From: an uncultured Oscillospiraceae bacterium
Lineage (GTDB): Bacteria; Bacillota; Clostridia; UBA1212; UBA1255
DNA length: 5,294 bases
NCBI GenBank assembly: GCA_902462635.1
Contig: CABQCN010000122.1
Location: forward strand, 1-5,294
Reading direction: 5' to 3'
The notes below the pieces were generated by a model. That model saw only the letters and a list, made by a program, of their open reading frames with translations. It searched no databases and was not told the origin of the DNA. Shown here piece by piece: positions 1-5,294 of this stretch. Position 1 is the first letter of the stretch, and each line of letters starts with the position of its first letter. The position numbers and the translations under genes are program-made.

Positions 1-249
1 GCGGACCAGCGCCTCGGAAACGAGATTGACGCCGAACACGCCGTTGTTTTTAATGATATCATGGGAATACCGTTCTTTTCGGACCGAAACGGAAAGCATA
101 GGAGGCTCCGAATTGACCGTACCCGCCCATGCGAGCGTTATAATATTCGATCGCTCCATCGTTCCGCAGGTAACCATAACAACCGGTACGGGATTTAAAA
201 AAGTAGACGGCTTAATCTGAATCTTTGATTCAATACCATTCTTATTCAT
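1..249 (-). CDS. Flavin reductase-like FMN-binding protein (flavoredoxin / split-barrel family), C-terminus cut off by the window edge
   Basis: Reading the minus strand from an ATG at 249-247 gives 83 codons without a stop up to base 1. The protein starts MNKNGIESKIQIKPSTFLNP and continues with PVPVVMVTCGT (21-31, allowing for edges), SNIITLAWAGTVNSEPPMLS (34-53) and VRKERYSHDII (57-66). The proline-rich start, the 'NIIT.AW.GTV...PPM' block and the 'R.ERYS.DII' block are typical of the flavin reductase / flavoredoxin family, which binds FMN in a split-barrel fold and acts as an NAD(P)H:flavin oxidoreductase or small electron carrier in the cytoplasm. Roughly the first 80 of about 185 residues are present. 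A ribosome site (GGAGAG on the minus strand, plus positions 257-262) sits 7 bases before the ATG and supports this start. The gene lies beyond the hydrogenase terminator and has its own likely promoter, so it is probably a separate unit. The electron partner cannot be told from the sequence. Confidence 0.85.
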   Translation of the reverse strand, partial: MNKNGIESKIQIKPSTFLNPVPVVMVTCGTMERSNIITLAWAGTVNSEPPMLSVSVRKERYSHDIIKNNGVFGVNLVSEALVR

Positions 250-273
250 ATATTCACTCTCCAACTGCGATTT

Positions 274-303
274 CGTTTATATCGTACAATATTAATATAA
301 ACG
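274..303. promoter_or_regulatory. Operator-like perfect inverted repeat over the flavin reductase promoter
   Basis: On the plus strand CGTTTATAT (274-282) and ATATAAACG (295-303) are exact reverse complements of each other, 9 of 9 bases, separated by 12 bases. The centre-to-centre distance of the arms is 21 bases, two turns of the helix, which suits a dimeric repressor or activator. Seen from the minus strand, one arm abuts the -35 element and the other overlaps the end of the -10 element and the expected transcription start. The geometry is seen; the regulatory role is inferred. The region is AT-rich, so a chance repeat is possible but a 9-base exact match is not trivial. No regulator gene is visible in the window. 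Confidence 0.5.
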
Positions 304-309
304 TTTCAA
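281..309 (-). promoter_or_regulatory. Probable sigma-A promoter of the flavin reductase gene
   Basis: On the minus strand, TTGAAA (plus 304-309; 5 of 6 matches to TTGACA) is followed after exactly 17 bases by TACGAT (plus 281-286; 4 of 6 matches to TATAAT). The stretch upstream of the -35 element (310-360) is strongly AT-rich, which could act as an UP element. Transcription would begin near 274, giving a leader of about 25 bases with the ribosome site at 257-262. A better -10 sequence, TATAAT (plus about 316-321), also occurs but has no acceptable -35 box at the right distance. The call rests on consensus matching only. Confidence 0.45.
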
Positions 310-360
310 TTATGATTATATGAATATTTATGAACAATTGGGCGAAAATATTTTCACAAA

Positions 361-390
361 GAAAACAGCCCCGTCAAAAAAGACGGGGCC
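361..390 (-). terminator. Rho-independent terminator of the hydrogenase operon
   Basis: On the minus strand GCCCCGTC (plus 382-389) pairs perfectly with GACGGGGC (plus 368-375) around a loop of six T (six A on the plus strand, 376-381). It is followed by the T-rich tail TGTTTTC (plus 361-367). The hairpin begins 13 bases after the hndD stop codon. Read on the plus strand the hairpin is followed by a mixed sequence with no T-run, so it works only for the minus-strand operon. It separates the hydrogenase operon from the flavin reductase gene. Confidence 0.9.
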
Positions 391-402
391 GTCGGTAGAA
401 AA

Positions 403-2148
403 TCAATAATTTTCTCGTTTTTGATAATGCGTATGAAGATCGTGATGCGCCTGATGGCTTCCCGGCGCCCCATAGTATTCCTCATAGAGCTTTTTGATGA
501 ACGGGTTGTCATGCGATTTGCGAATCGGGAGATCCCGGTCCTCTTCGTACGTCGCTTTTGCACGCTCTGTCCTGAGATCGATCCAGCTGCGGATGCTGGA
601 CGGCTGTATCACCTGACCGCCGCCGTTTACGCATCCGCCGGGGCACGCCATGATTTCGATGAAGTGATAATCGGCTTCGCCCGCACGGATTTTGTCCAAA
701 AGCTTTCTTGCGTTCCCGAGTCCGCTCGCGACGGCGAGTTTGATATCCATTCCCGCTACGTTGACGGTTGCCTCTTTAATGCCTTCCACGCCTCTCACGG
801 CTTCATATTCTATTTTGTCTGCCGGAGCCGATTCGCCCGTCAGCACATCAGCCACCGTACGCAGCGCCGCCTCCATGACGCCGCCCGTAGCGCCGAATAT
901 TACGCCGGCGCCCGACGCATTCCCGATCGGGTTGTCGAAATCGGTATCTTCAAGATTTACAAAATCGATGCCCGCTTCGCGGATCATCTGCGCCAGTTCC
1001 CGCGTCGTCAGAACCGCGTCTACGTCCGGATAGCCGGAAGCGCTCATTTCGGGTCTGTCGGCCTCGAATTTTTTCGCGGTACAAGGCATTACGGATACCA
1101 CGTAGATTTTCGCCGGATCGATGTTTTCCTGCTTCGCATAATACGTCTTGAGCACCGCGCCGAACATTTCGTGCGGCGATTTGCAGGAAGAAAGATTCTC
1201 CAGAAAATCAGGGTAATTGTGTTCGCAGAATTTAATCCAGCCCGGACTGCACGATGTAATCATCGGCAGTTTGCCGCCGTTTTTGATTCTCTCCAGAAGT
1301 TCCGTGCCTTCTTCCATAATCGTCAGATCCGCGCTCGTATCCGTATCGAATACTTTATCCGCGCCGAGCCGGCGGATCGCCGTTACCATTTTACCGGTAG
1401 GCCTGGAGCCGATCGGCATCCCGAAGGCTTCTCCTATGGAGACGCGCACCGCCGGAGCCGTCTGAAAAATCACGTATTTCTCCGGATCGGCAATCGCATT
1501 CCAGACATCGCCGATTTCATGCTTTTCCTGCAGCGCTCCCGTCGGACAGACCGCAATACATTGTCCGCAGTTTACGCACGGCGTTTCCGCAAGCGGCTTG
1601 CCGAAAGCGCAGCCGATCACCGTCTTGAAACCGCGTTCCATCGTGTCGATGACGCCAACGGTCTGGACATTTTTGCAAACGCTTACACATCTGCGGCACA
1701 GGACACATTTATTCGGGTTTCTGATGATCGAAGGCGAAAGATCGTCGATCGGCAGAATTTCTTTCTCCCCAATGGCATCGAAACGGATATCCGTGACATT
1801 CAGCTCTTTTGCAAGTCTCTGCAGCTCGCAGTTTTCGGAGCGCACACAAGTCAGGCATTGCCTGTCATGGTTCGAAAGGATCAGTTCCAGCGTAATTTTT
1901 CTAGCTTTTCTGACCTTCTCCGAATTTGTAATCACTTCCAGTCCTTCCGATACCGGATACACGCAGGCCGCCTGCAGCGCCCGCGCCCCTTTGATTTCCA
2001 CAACGCACATGCGGCAGGCGCCGATCTCATTGATGCCTTTTAAATAGCAAAGCGTCGGGATTTTTATATTTGCGTTTCTTGCCGCCTCGAGAATGGTCGT
2101 ACCCTCGGGGACCTGCATCGAAACGCCGTCTATTTTAATATTGACCAT
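403..2148 (-). CDS. hndD: Bifurcating-type [FeFe]-hydrogenase catalytic subunit (HndD / HydA), H-cluster protein
   Basis: This 581-residue protein reduces protons or oxidises H2 at the H-cluster, in a cytoplasmic complex with HndC, HndA and HndB; it has no signal peptide or Tat motif. Domains in order: a NuoG-like [2Fe-2S] domain (C34, C45, C48, C62); a His-Cys3 [4Fe-4S] site (H94, C98, C101, C107); two ferredoxin-like [4Fe-4S] clusters (C148, C151, C154, C201 and C158, C191, C194, C197); the H-cluster core from about 225 to 515; and a C-terminal small-subunit-type domain (about 523-575, RKSHDNPF...LHTHY). H-cluster motifs are L1 TSCSPGW (298-304), L2 MPCTAKKFE (354-362) and L3 EIMACPGGCVNGGGQ (498-512). 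Proton-path residues equivalent to Clostridium pasteurianum CpI E279, E282, C299 and S319 are present as E280, E283, C300 and S320. L1 has Ser301 where CpI has a second cysteine. GGAGG (plus 2159-2163) lies 10 bases before the ATG. It is the last gene of the operon, 21 bases after hndC and just before the terminator. Confidence 0.97.
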   Translation of the reverse strand: MVNIKIDGVSMQVPEGTTILEAARNANIKIPTLCYLKGINEIGACRMCVVEIKGARALQAACVYPVSEGLEVITNSEKVRKARKITLELILSNHDRQCLTCVRSENCELQRLAKELNVTDIRFDAIGEKEILPIDDLSPSIIRNPNKCVLCRRCVSVCKNVQTVGVIDTMERGFKTVIGCAFGKPLAETPCVNCGQCIAVCPTGALQEKHEIGDVWNAIADPEKYVIFQTAPAVRVSIGEAFGMPIGSRPTGKMVTAIRRLGADKVFDTDTSADLTIMEEGTELLERIKNGGKLPMITSCSPGWIKFCEHNYPDFLENLSSCKSPHEMFGAVLKTYYAKQENIDPAKIYVVSVMPCTAKKFEADRPEMSASGYPDVDAVLTTRELAQMIREAGIDFVNLEDTDFDNPIGNASGAGVIFGATGGVMEAALRTVADVLTGESAPADKIEYEAVRGVEGIKEATVNVAGMDIKLAVASGLGNARKLLDKIRAGEADYHFIEIMACPGGCVNGGGQVIQPSSIRSWIDLRTERAKATYEEDRDLPIRKSHDNPFIKKLYEEYYGAPGSHQAHHDLHTHYQKRENY

Positions 2149-2169
2149 ATCTGTAAAACCTCCGTTCCT

Positions 2170-3960
2170 TTATTCCTTGACGATTGCGCCGAATTTACAT
2201 TTTTCCATACAAGCTCCGCATTTTACGCATTTTGTACTGTCGATGACGTACGGAGAACGAATCTCTCCATGGATACAGCCCACAGGACAATTCTTCGCGC
2301 AGACGCTGCAGCCTTTGCACTTTGATGCGATGATCTTAAATTGCAGGAGATCTTTACAGACGCCGGCAGGGCACTTTTTATCGACGACGTGCGCTACATA
2401 TTCGTCTTTAAAATACCGCAGCGTGCTGAGTACCGGATTCGGCGCCGTCTGGCCGAGTCCGCAAAGCGCGGAAGCCTTGATCGCGGCCGCCAGTTCGTAA
2501 AGGTCGTCGATATCTTTCAGTTCCCCTTTTCCTTTTGTGATCTTATCGAGAATGTCATACATTCTTTTCGTACCGATCCGGCACGGAGGGCATTTGCCGC
2601 AGGATTCTTCTACCGTAAAGGCCAGGAAGAATTTAGCGATATCCACCATACACGTATCCTCATCCATTACGATCAGCCCGCCGGATCCCATCATGGAGCC
2701 GATTTCGATCAGCGTGTCGTATTCGATCGGCGTGTCGATCAGGCTTGCCGGAATGCATCCGCCGGAAGGTCCGCCCGTCTGCGCAGCTTTGAATTTCTTG
2801 CCGTTGGGGATCCCGCCGCCGATATCATAGATAATATCGCGCAAAGGCGTTCCCATGGGAATTTCCACAAGGCCTGTATTTTTGATTTTCCCGCCCACGG
2901 CAAACACTTTCGTACCTTTGCTGCGCTCGGAACCGATCGAGGAAAACCAATCCGCGCCATTAAGAATGATCTGCGGGATATTGGCGTATGTTTCTACGTT
3001 ATTTAAAATCGTCGGCTTCTGGAACAAGCCTTTCACCGCCGGGAACGGCGGACGCGGACGCGGTTCGCCCCGGTGGCCTTCGATGCTCGTCATCAGCGCC
3101 GTTTCCTCACCGCATACGAAAGCGCCCGCGCCGAGCCGGATTTCGATATCGAACGAAAAGTCCGTGCCGAAGATATTGTTTCCAAGCAGCCCGTAAGACT
3201 TGGCCTGCTCGATTGCGATTTGCAGACGCGATACCGCGATCGGGTATTCCGCCCTTACATAAATATACCCTTGATCCGATCCGATAGCGTATCCCGCGAT
3301 CGCCATAGCTTCCAATACGACGTGCGGATCGCCTTCCAGCACGCTCCGGTCCATGAACGCCCCGGGATCTCCCTCGTCGGCGTTGCAGCATACGAATTTT
3401 TTATCGGATACGCTTTTGCGTGCAAAATCCCATTTTCTTCCCGTCGGGAAGCCCGCGCCGCCGCGCCCTCTGAGTCCCGATTTCAGCACCGTGTCGATGA
3501 CTTGTTCCGGCGTCATTTCCGTGACGACCTTCCCCAGCGCCGCATATCCGTCGTAAGCTATGTATTCGTCTATATTTTCCGGGTTGATCCTGCCGCAATT
3601 CCGCAGCGCCACCCGCAGCTGTTTCTTGAAAAATTCACTTTCCTGGACATCGGTTTCCTCCACCGTTTTCTCCGTCTGTTCCAGAAGACGCTTCACGATT
3701 CTTCCCTTGACGAGGTGTTCCAAAACGATTTCCTGTACGTCTGCTTTTGTAACGCGGCAATACATCGCCCCTTCCGGATAAACGACGACGATCGGCCCTT
3801 CCGCGCACAAACCAAAGCATCCCGTTTTAACGACTTTTACTTCATTTTCGATTCCTGCGTCTTTCAAACGCTGTTCGAATTCGTCGAATAATACTGCCGA
3901 TCCGGATGATGTGCATCCTGTTCCCGCGCACACCAGCACGTGTGATCTGTAAAATTGCAT
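2170..3960 (-). CDS. hndC: NuoF-like FMN/NAD(P)H-binding subunit of the bifurcating [FeFe]-hydrogenase (HndC / HydB)
   Basis: This 596-residue protein exchanges hydride between NAD(P)H and FMN and passes electrons to Fe-S clusters; in this family its flavin is thought to be where bifurcation takes place. Domains in order: an N-terminal thioredoxin-like [2Fe-2S] domain with all four cysteines (C11, C16, C48, C52); the NuoF core from about 120, with the FMN-loop GLRGRGGAGFPTGRKW (162-177), NADEGDPGAF (193-202) and GAGAFVCGEETAL (277-289); the [4Fe-4S] motif ESCGKCPPCRIGT with C454, C457, C460 and distant C500 (CGLGQTAPNPV); and a C-terminal 2x[4Fe-4S] ferredoxin domain (C548, C551, C554, C588 and C558, C578, C581, C584, assigned by the usual pairing). 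Between core and ferredoxin domain lie H524, C530 and C535, a possible zinc site. The length is usual for HndC. AAGGAGG (plus 3970-3976) lies 9 bases before the ATG, the best ribosome site in the window. NAD or NADP preference cannot be read with confidence. Confidence 0.97.
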   Translation of the reverse strand: MQFYRSHVLVCAGTGCTSSGSAVLFDEFEQRLKDAGIENEVKVVKTGCFGLCAEGPIVVVYPEGAMYCRVTKADVQEIVLEHLVKGRIVKRLLEQTEKTVEETDVQESEFFKKQLRVALRNCGRINPENIDEYIAYDGYAALGKVVTEMTPEQVIDTVLKSGLRGRGGAGFPTGRKWDFARKSVSDKKFVCCNADEGDPGAFMDRSVLEGDPHVVLEAMAIAGYAIGSDQGYIYVRAEYPIAVSRLQIAIEQAKSYGLLGNNIFGTDFSFDIEIRLGAGAFVCGEETALMTSIEGHRGEPRPRPPFPAVKGLFQKPTILNNVETYANIPQIILNGADWFSSIGSERSKGTKVFAVGGKIKNTGLVEIPMGTPLRDIIYDIGGGIPNGKKFKAAQTGGPSGGCIPASLIDTPIEYDTLIEIGSMMGSGGLIVMDEDTCMVDIAKFFLAFTVEESCGKCPPCRIGTKRMYDILDKITKGKGELKDIDDLYELAAAIKASALCGLGQTAPNPVLSTLRYFKDEYVAHVVDKKCPAGVCKDLLQFKIIASKCKGCSVCAKNCPVGCIHGEIRSPYVIDSTKCVKCGACMEKCKFGAIVKE

Positions 3961-3981
3961 ATATGATGTCCTCCTTTACCG

Positions 3982-4350
3982 TCAGTCTTCCACGGCGCCT
4001 ATGGTATATTCGCTGACTACCTTGCCGTTTACAATATGGTCGGTAACGACGCGAACGGCTTTCTCCGCCGTCATTTTAACATAAGTTACCTTTGTACCAT
4101 CTTTATCGATTACTTCTACGATCGGCTCTAATCTGCACATGCCGATACAGCCTGTCATCGCTACGGTCGCGTTTGTAATATTTCTTTTCTGGATTTCGTC
4201 GACGAACGCGTTCATGACCGGCCTTGCGCCTGCCGCAATCCCGCAGGTAGCCATACCCACGATGATCCGCGTTCCTTCTTGCCCGTTTCTCATGGAAATT
4301 TCATTTTGTGTTTTTTCTTTGATTGCTTTCAGTTCAGCTAACGATTTCAT
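3982..4350 (-). CDS. hndB: Small thioredoxin-like subunit of the hydrogenase (HndB-type), with an incomplete cysteine set
   Basis: This 122-residue protein has the thioredoxin-like ferredoxin fold pattern of HndB of NADP-reducing hydrogenases: an N-terminal helix (MKSLAELKAIKEKTQ), a strand leading to GMATCGIAAGA (32-42), and a second motif TGCIGMCRLEPIVEV (66-80). Four-cysteine relatives hold a [2Fe-2S] cluster with C-x4-C plus C-x3-C. Here the whole protein has only three cysteines (C36, C68, C72), and the position for the second cysteine of the first pair is alanine or glycine. From memory, CGIAAGA is common in HndB proteins, so this may be a family trait and not damage. The role is probably structural or electron transfer between HndA, HndC and the diaphorase side (inferred). 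Its start overlaps the end of the ATPase gene by 17 bases, and it ends 21 bases before hndC. GGAGG at plus 4359-4363 is 8 bases before the ATG. Confidence 0.9.
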   Translation of the reverse strand: MKSLAELKAIKEKTQNEISMRNGQEGTRIIVGMATCGIAAGARPVMNAFVDEIQKRNITNATVAMTGCIGMCRLEPIVEVIDKDGTKVTYVKMTAEKAVRVVTDHIVNGKVVSEYTIGAVED

Positions 4351-4903
4351 TCAGAACACCTCCGAAAATAATTTCAACATTCTCATTAATATACTCTTTG
4401 ATCCACTGTAATATTTCATATTCCGTGATCGGCGTACCCTCCAGCTCCGCTTTGACTTCCTCTGTGTCAAACGTAAAAGTTCCTCTGGACGAGCGCAATT
4501 CCAATCTGAATTCTGTTTCCGGCGCGCCTGAAATCAAGAATTCCATCGTCTCACCGAGATCTCCGAGCGGCAGCCTGTCGATATTCGCGATTTCAAAACT
4601 CCCCCGCAATTTCGTCCCTACATCCTGTTTGGAGCGGATCTCCAGACGGCCCCCGCCCTGCTCGCAGGCAAGTTTGAAAAACGGGATTCCCATTCCGACT
4701 TTGCGTGTTGTCCGGCTGGTGGTAAAAGGGTCTTCCACCGCCGCTAAAAATTCCTCGCTCATCCCGCAGCCGTCGTCTTCGATACAGACCTCAAGCATGA
4801 GATCCGCCGCGTCGCAGAAGACGGAAATCCGCACTGCCCCGGCGCCGGCCGTAATAGAATTCTGCGTCAAATCCAGAATGTGCAGGGAAATATCGCGCAG
4901 CAT
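4334..4903 (-). CDS. Stand-alone GHKL-fold ATP-binding protein (HATPase_c, anti-sigma/histidine-kinase-like) inside the hydrogenase operon
   Basis: The 189-residue protein has the ATP-binding boxes of the GHKL superfamily in order: N-box DLTQNS (11-16, D11 and N15), G1-box DDGCGM (43-48, D44, G45, G47), a lid segment with DPFTTSR (58-64), G2-box GMGIPFFK (70-77), and a final G-box-like DVGTKLRGSF (94-103). There is no phospho-acceptor HisKA/dimerisation domain, no receiver, no sensor and no membrane segment. Residues about 110-189 form an unassigned C-terminal part, acidic and probably alpha/beta. Similar ATPases occur in bifurcating hydrogenase operons of acetogens and Thermotoga as I recall, and a regulatory or assembly role has been supposed but not, to my knowledge, shown. 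It begins 5 bases after hndA and overlaps hndB. No Shine-Dalgarno is visible before its ATG (TACTGATTTCC), so it is probably translated by coupling to hndA. I use no symbol, because 'hydE' would be confused with the maturase. Confidence 0.88.
   Translation of the reverse strand: MLRDISLHILDLTQNSITAGAGAVRISVFCDAADLMLEVCIEDDGCGMSEEFLAAVEDPFTTSRTTRKVGMGIPFFKLACEQGGGRLEIRSKQDVGTKLRGSFEIANIDRLPLGDLGETMEFLISGAPETEFRLELRSSRGTFTFDTEEVKAELEGTPITEYEILQWIKEYINENVEIIFGGVLNEIVS
4359..4363 (-). promoter_or_regulatory. Ribosome binding site of hndB, inside the 3' end of the ATPase gene
   Basis: GGAGG on the minus strand (CCTCC on plus) lies 8 bases before the hndB ATG at 4350-4348 and within the coding region of the ATPase gene, which stops at 4334. 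It fixes the hndB start and shows that the 17-base overlap is real and not an over-called start. Ribosomes finishing the ATPase would clear this site only just before hndB begins, which favours coupled synthesis. Confidence 0.75.
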
Positions 4904-4908
4904 GGAAA

Positions 4909-5294
4909 TCAGTATTTTGCCAAAATACCCGGCACGTCATCCGGCTCGAGCCTTCCGTATACGTCGTTATTGATCGTAATAACGGGAGCAAGTCCGCACG
5001 CGCCGATGCAGCGGCAGGCATCCAAAGAGAATTTCCCGTCCTCCGAGCAGTCGCCTACCTGCAGATCGAGTTCTTCTTTTAATTTATCTAAAACAAGATC
5101 CGCGCCTTTGACATAGCATGCGGTGCCGAGACATACGGATATTTTATATTCACCCTTCGGTTTCAATGAAAACTGCGCGTAAAACGTTACGACGCCGTAT
5201 ACTTCCGCCAGCGGGAGGCCCATCCCTTCCGCAATCGTTTTCTGGACTTCAAGCGGCAGATAACCGTAAATCAGCTGCGCCTCATGAAGAACAT
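4909..5294 (-). CDS. hndA: NuoE-like [2Fe-2S] subunit of the hydrogenase (HndA / HydC), N-terminus outside the window
   Basis: The reading frame is open from the right edge (first full codon at 5292-5290) to TGA at 4911-4909, giving 127 residues. The segment before the first internal ATG (5223) reads VLHEAQLIYGYLPLEVQKTI, the conserved helical part of NuoE proteins, so that ATG is not the start. The thioredoxin-like part follows, with GVVTFYAQFSLKPKGEY, then the [2Fe-2S] ligands in CLGTACYVKGA (C54 and C59 of the fragment) and CRCIGACGLAPV (C95 and C99). About 30 to 40 N-terminal residues are missing compared with a usual length near 160. In complex I and in bifurcating hydrogenases this subunit sits against the flavin subunit, here HndC. 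It is the first visible gene of the operon; the promoter must lie further right. The next gene begins only 5 bases after its stop. Confidence 0.95.
   Translation of the reverse strand, partial: VLHEAQLIYGYLPLEVQKTIAEGMGLPLAEVYGVVTFYAQFSLKPKGEYKISVCLGTACYVKGADLVLDKLKEELDLQVGDCSEDGKFSLDACRCIGACGLAPVITINNDVYGRLEPDDVPGILAKY

Larger units (their letters stand above)
361..5294 (-). other. Hydrogenase operon hndA-ATPase-hndB-hndC-hndD (3' part of one transcription unit)
   Basis: Five same-strand genes are separated by 5, -17 (overlap), 21 and 21 bases, with no room for promoters between them and no hairpin followed by a T-run until the terminator at 361-390. Four encode Fe-S or flavin subunits of one enzyme and the fifth an ATPase. 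The compact arrangement suggests a fixed subunit ratio through coupled translation. The upstream end of the operon is outside the window, so the promoter and any further genes cannot be described. Confidence 0.85.

Noticed and set aside
26..220. A 64-codon open frame on the plus strand near the left edge
   Set aside because: It is antisense to the flavin reductase gene, whose minus-strand reading has clear family motifs and a ribosome site.
456..558. The His-rich C-terminus of hndD (H565, H568, H569, H572, H574) as a special metal-binding tail
   Set aside because: The AH..LHTHY-type ending is, from memory, normal for the small-subunit-like domain of HndD proteins, so it needs no special explanation.
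421..2043. A 540-codon open frame on the plus strand, opposite hndD
   Set aside because: It lies antisense to the well-conserved hydrogenase gene, its product is rich in Arg, His and Phe with no recognisable domain, and there is no ribosome site. It is a codon-bias shadow of hndD.
3073..3891. A 272-codon open frame on the plus strand, opposite hndC, plus other antisense frames at 2341-3006 and 4323-4973
   Set aside because: All are antisense to confident genes, have low-complexity Arg/Phe/Ser-rich products and no family resemblance.
4909..5223. The ATG at 5223-5221 as the start of the NuoE-like gene
   Set aside because: The frame stays open to the window edge and the 23 codons before this ATG encode conserved NuoE sequence (VLHEAQLIYGYLPLE), so this methionine is internal.
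1..5294. Mobile elements, CRISPR repeats, tRNA or rRNA genes, riboswitches
   Set aside because: The window is filled by six genes and one 153-base intergenic region; no repeat arrays, terminal inverted repeats, transposase-like frames or tRNA-like cloverleaf stretches were seen. Signs of foreign DNA, such as a sharp composition change, are also absent apart from the AT-rich promoter region.

Overview
This window is almost entirely one minus-strand operon for a cytoplasmic, soluble, multimeric [FeFe]-hydrogenase of the NAD(P)-linked, electron-bifurcating type (HndABCD / HydABC family). The gene set, strong AGGAGG-like ribosome sites, near mid-range base composition and tight operon packing suggest a strictly anaerobic fermentative or acetogenic bacterium of the Bacillota, class Clostridia. 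That placement is inference; the sequence has no rRNA or other marker that fixes the taxon.

The layout follows transcription, from the right edge to the left. (1) 5294-4909: 3' part of hndA, a NuoE-like thioredoxin-fold [2Fe-2S] subunit whose start lies outside the window. (2) 4903-4334: a 189-residue stand-alone GHKL/HATPase_c ATP-binding protein. (3) 4350-3982: hndB, a small thioredoxin-like ferredoxin-type subunit overlapping the ATPase gene by 17 bases. (4) 3960-2170: hndC, the NuoF-like flavin and NAD(P)H subunit. (5) 2148-403: hndD, the catalytic H-cluster subunit. Gaps between genes are 5, -17, 21 and 21 bases, so this is very probably one transcript, and it ends at a clear intrinsic terminator at 361-390. 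(6) After the terminator, a separate minus-strand gene for a flavin reductase-like FMN-binding protein starts at 249 and runs off the left edge. Its likely promoter at 281-309 is overlapped by a perfect 9-base inverted repeat that looks like an operator.

How the parts work together (known for the family, inferred here): HndD makes or oxidises H2 at the H-cluster and passes electrons through its chain of Fe-S clusters. HndC exchanges hydride with NAD(P)H at FMN, and its C-terminal 2x[4Fe-4S] domain, with HndA and the thioredoxin-like domains, links the flavin, ferredoxin and HndD. The net reaction is reversible coupling of H2 to both NAD(P)H and reduced ferredoxin. The maturases HydE, HydF and HydG are not in the window.

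The points most worth a second look are: the ATPase gene embedded between hndA and hndB, with no visible ribosome site of its own; an HndB with only three cysteines for a cluster normally held by four; a Cys-to-Ser change in the L1 H-cluster motif; a possible zinc site in HndC; and the operator-like dyad before the flavin reductase gene. The system is recognisable, and I do not see a wholly new one.
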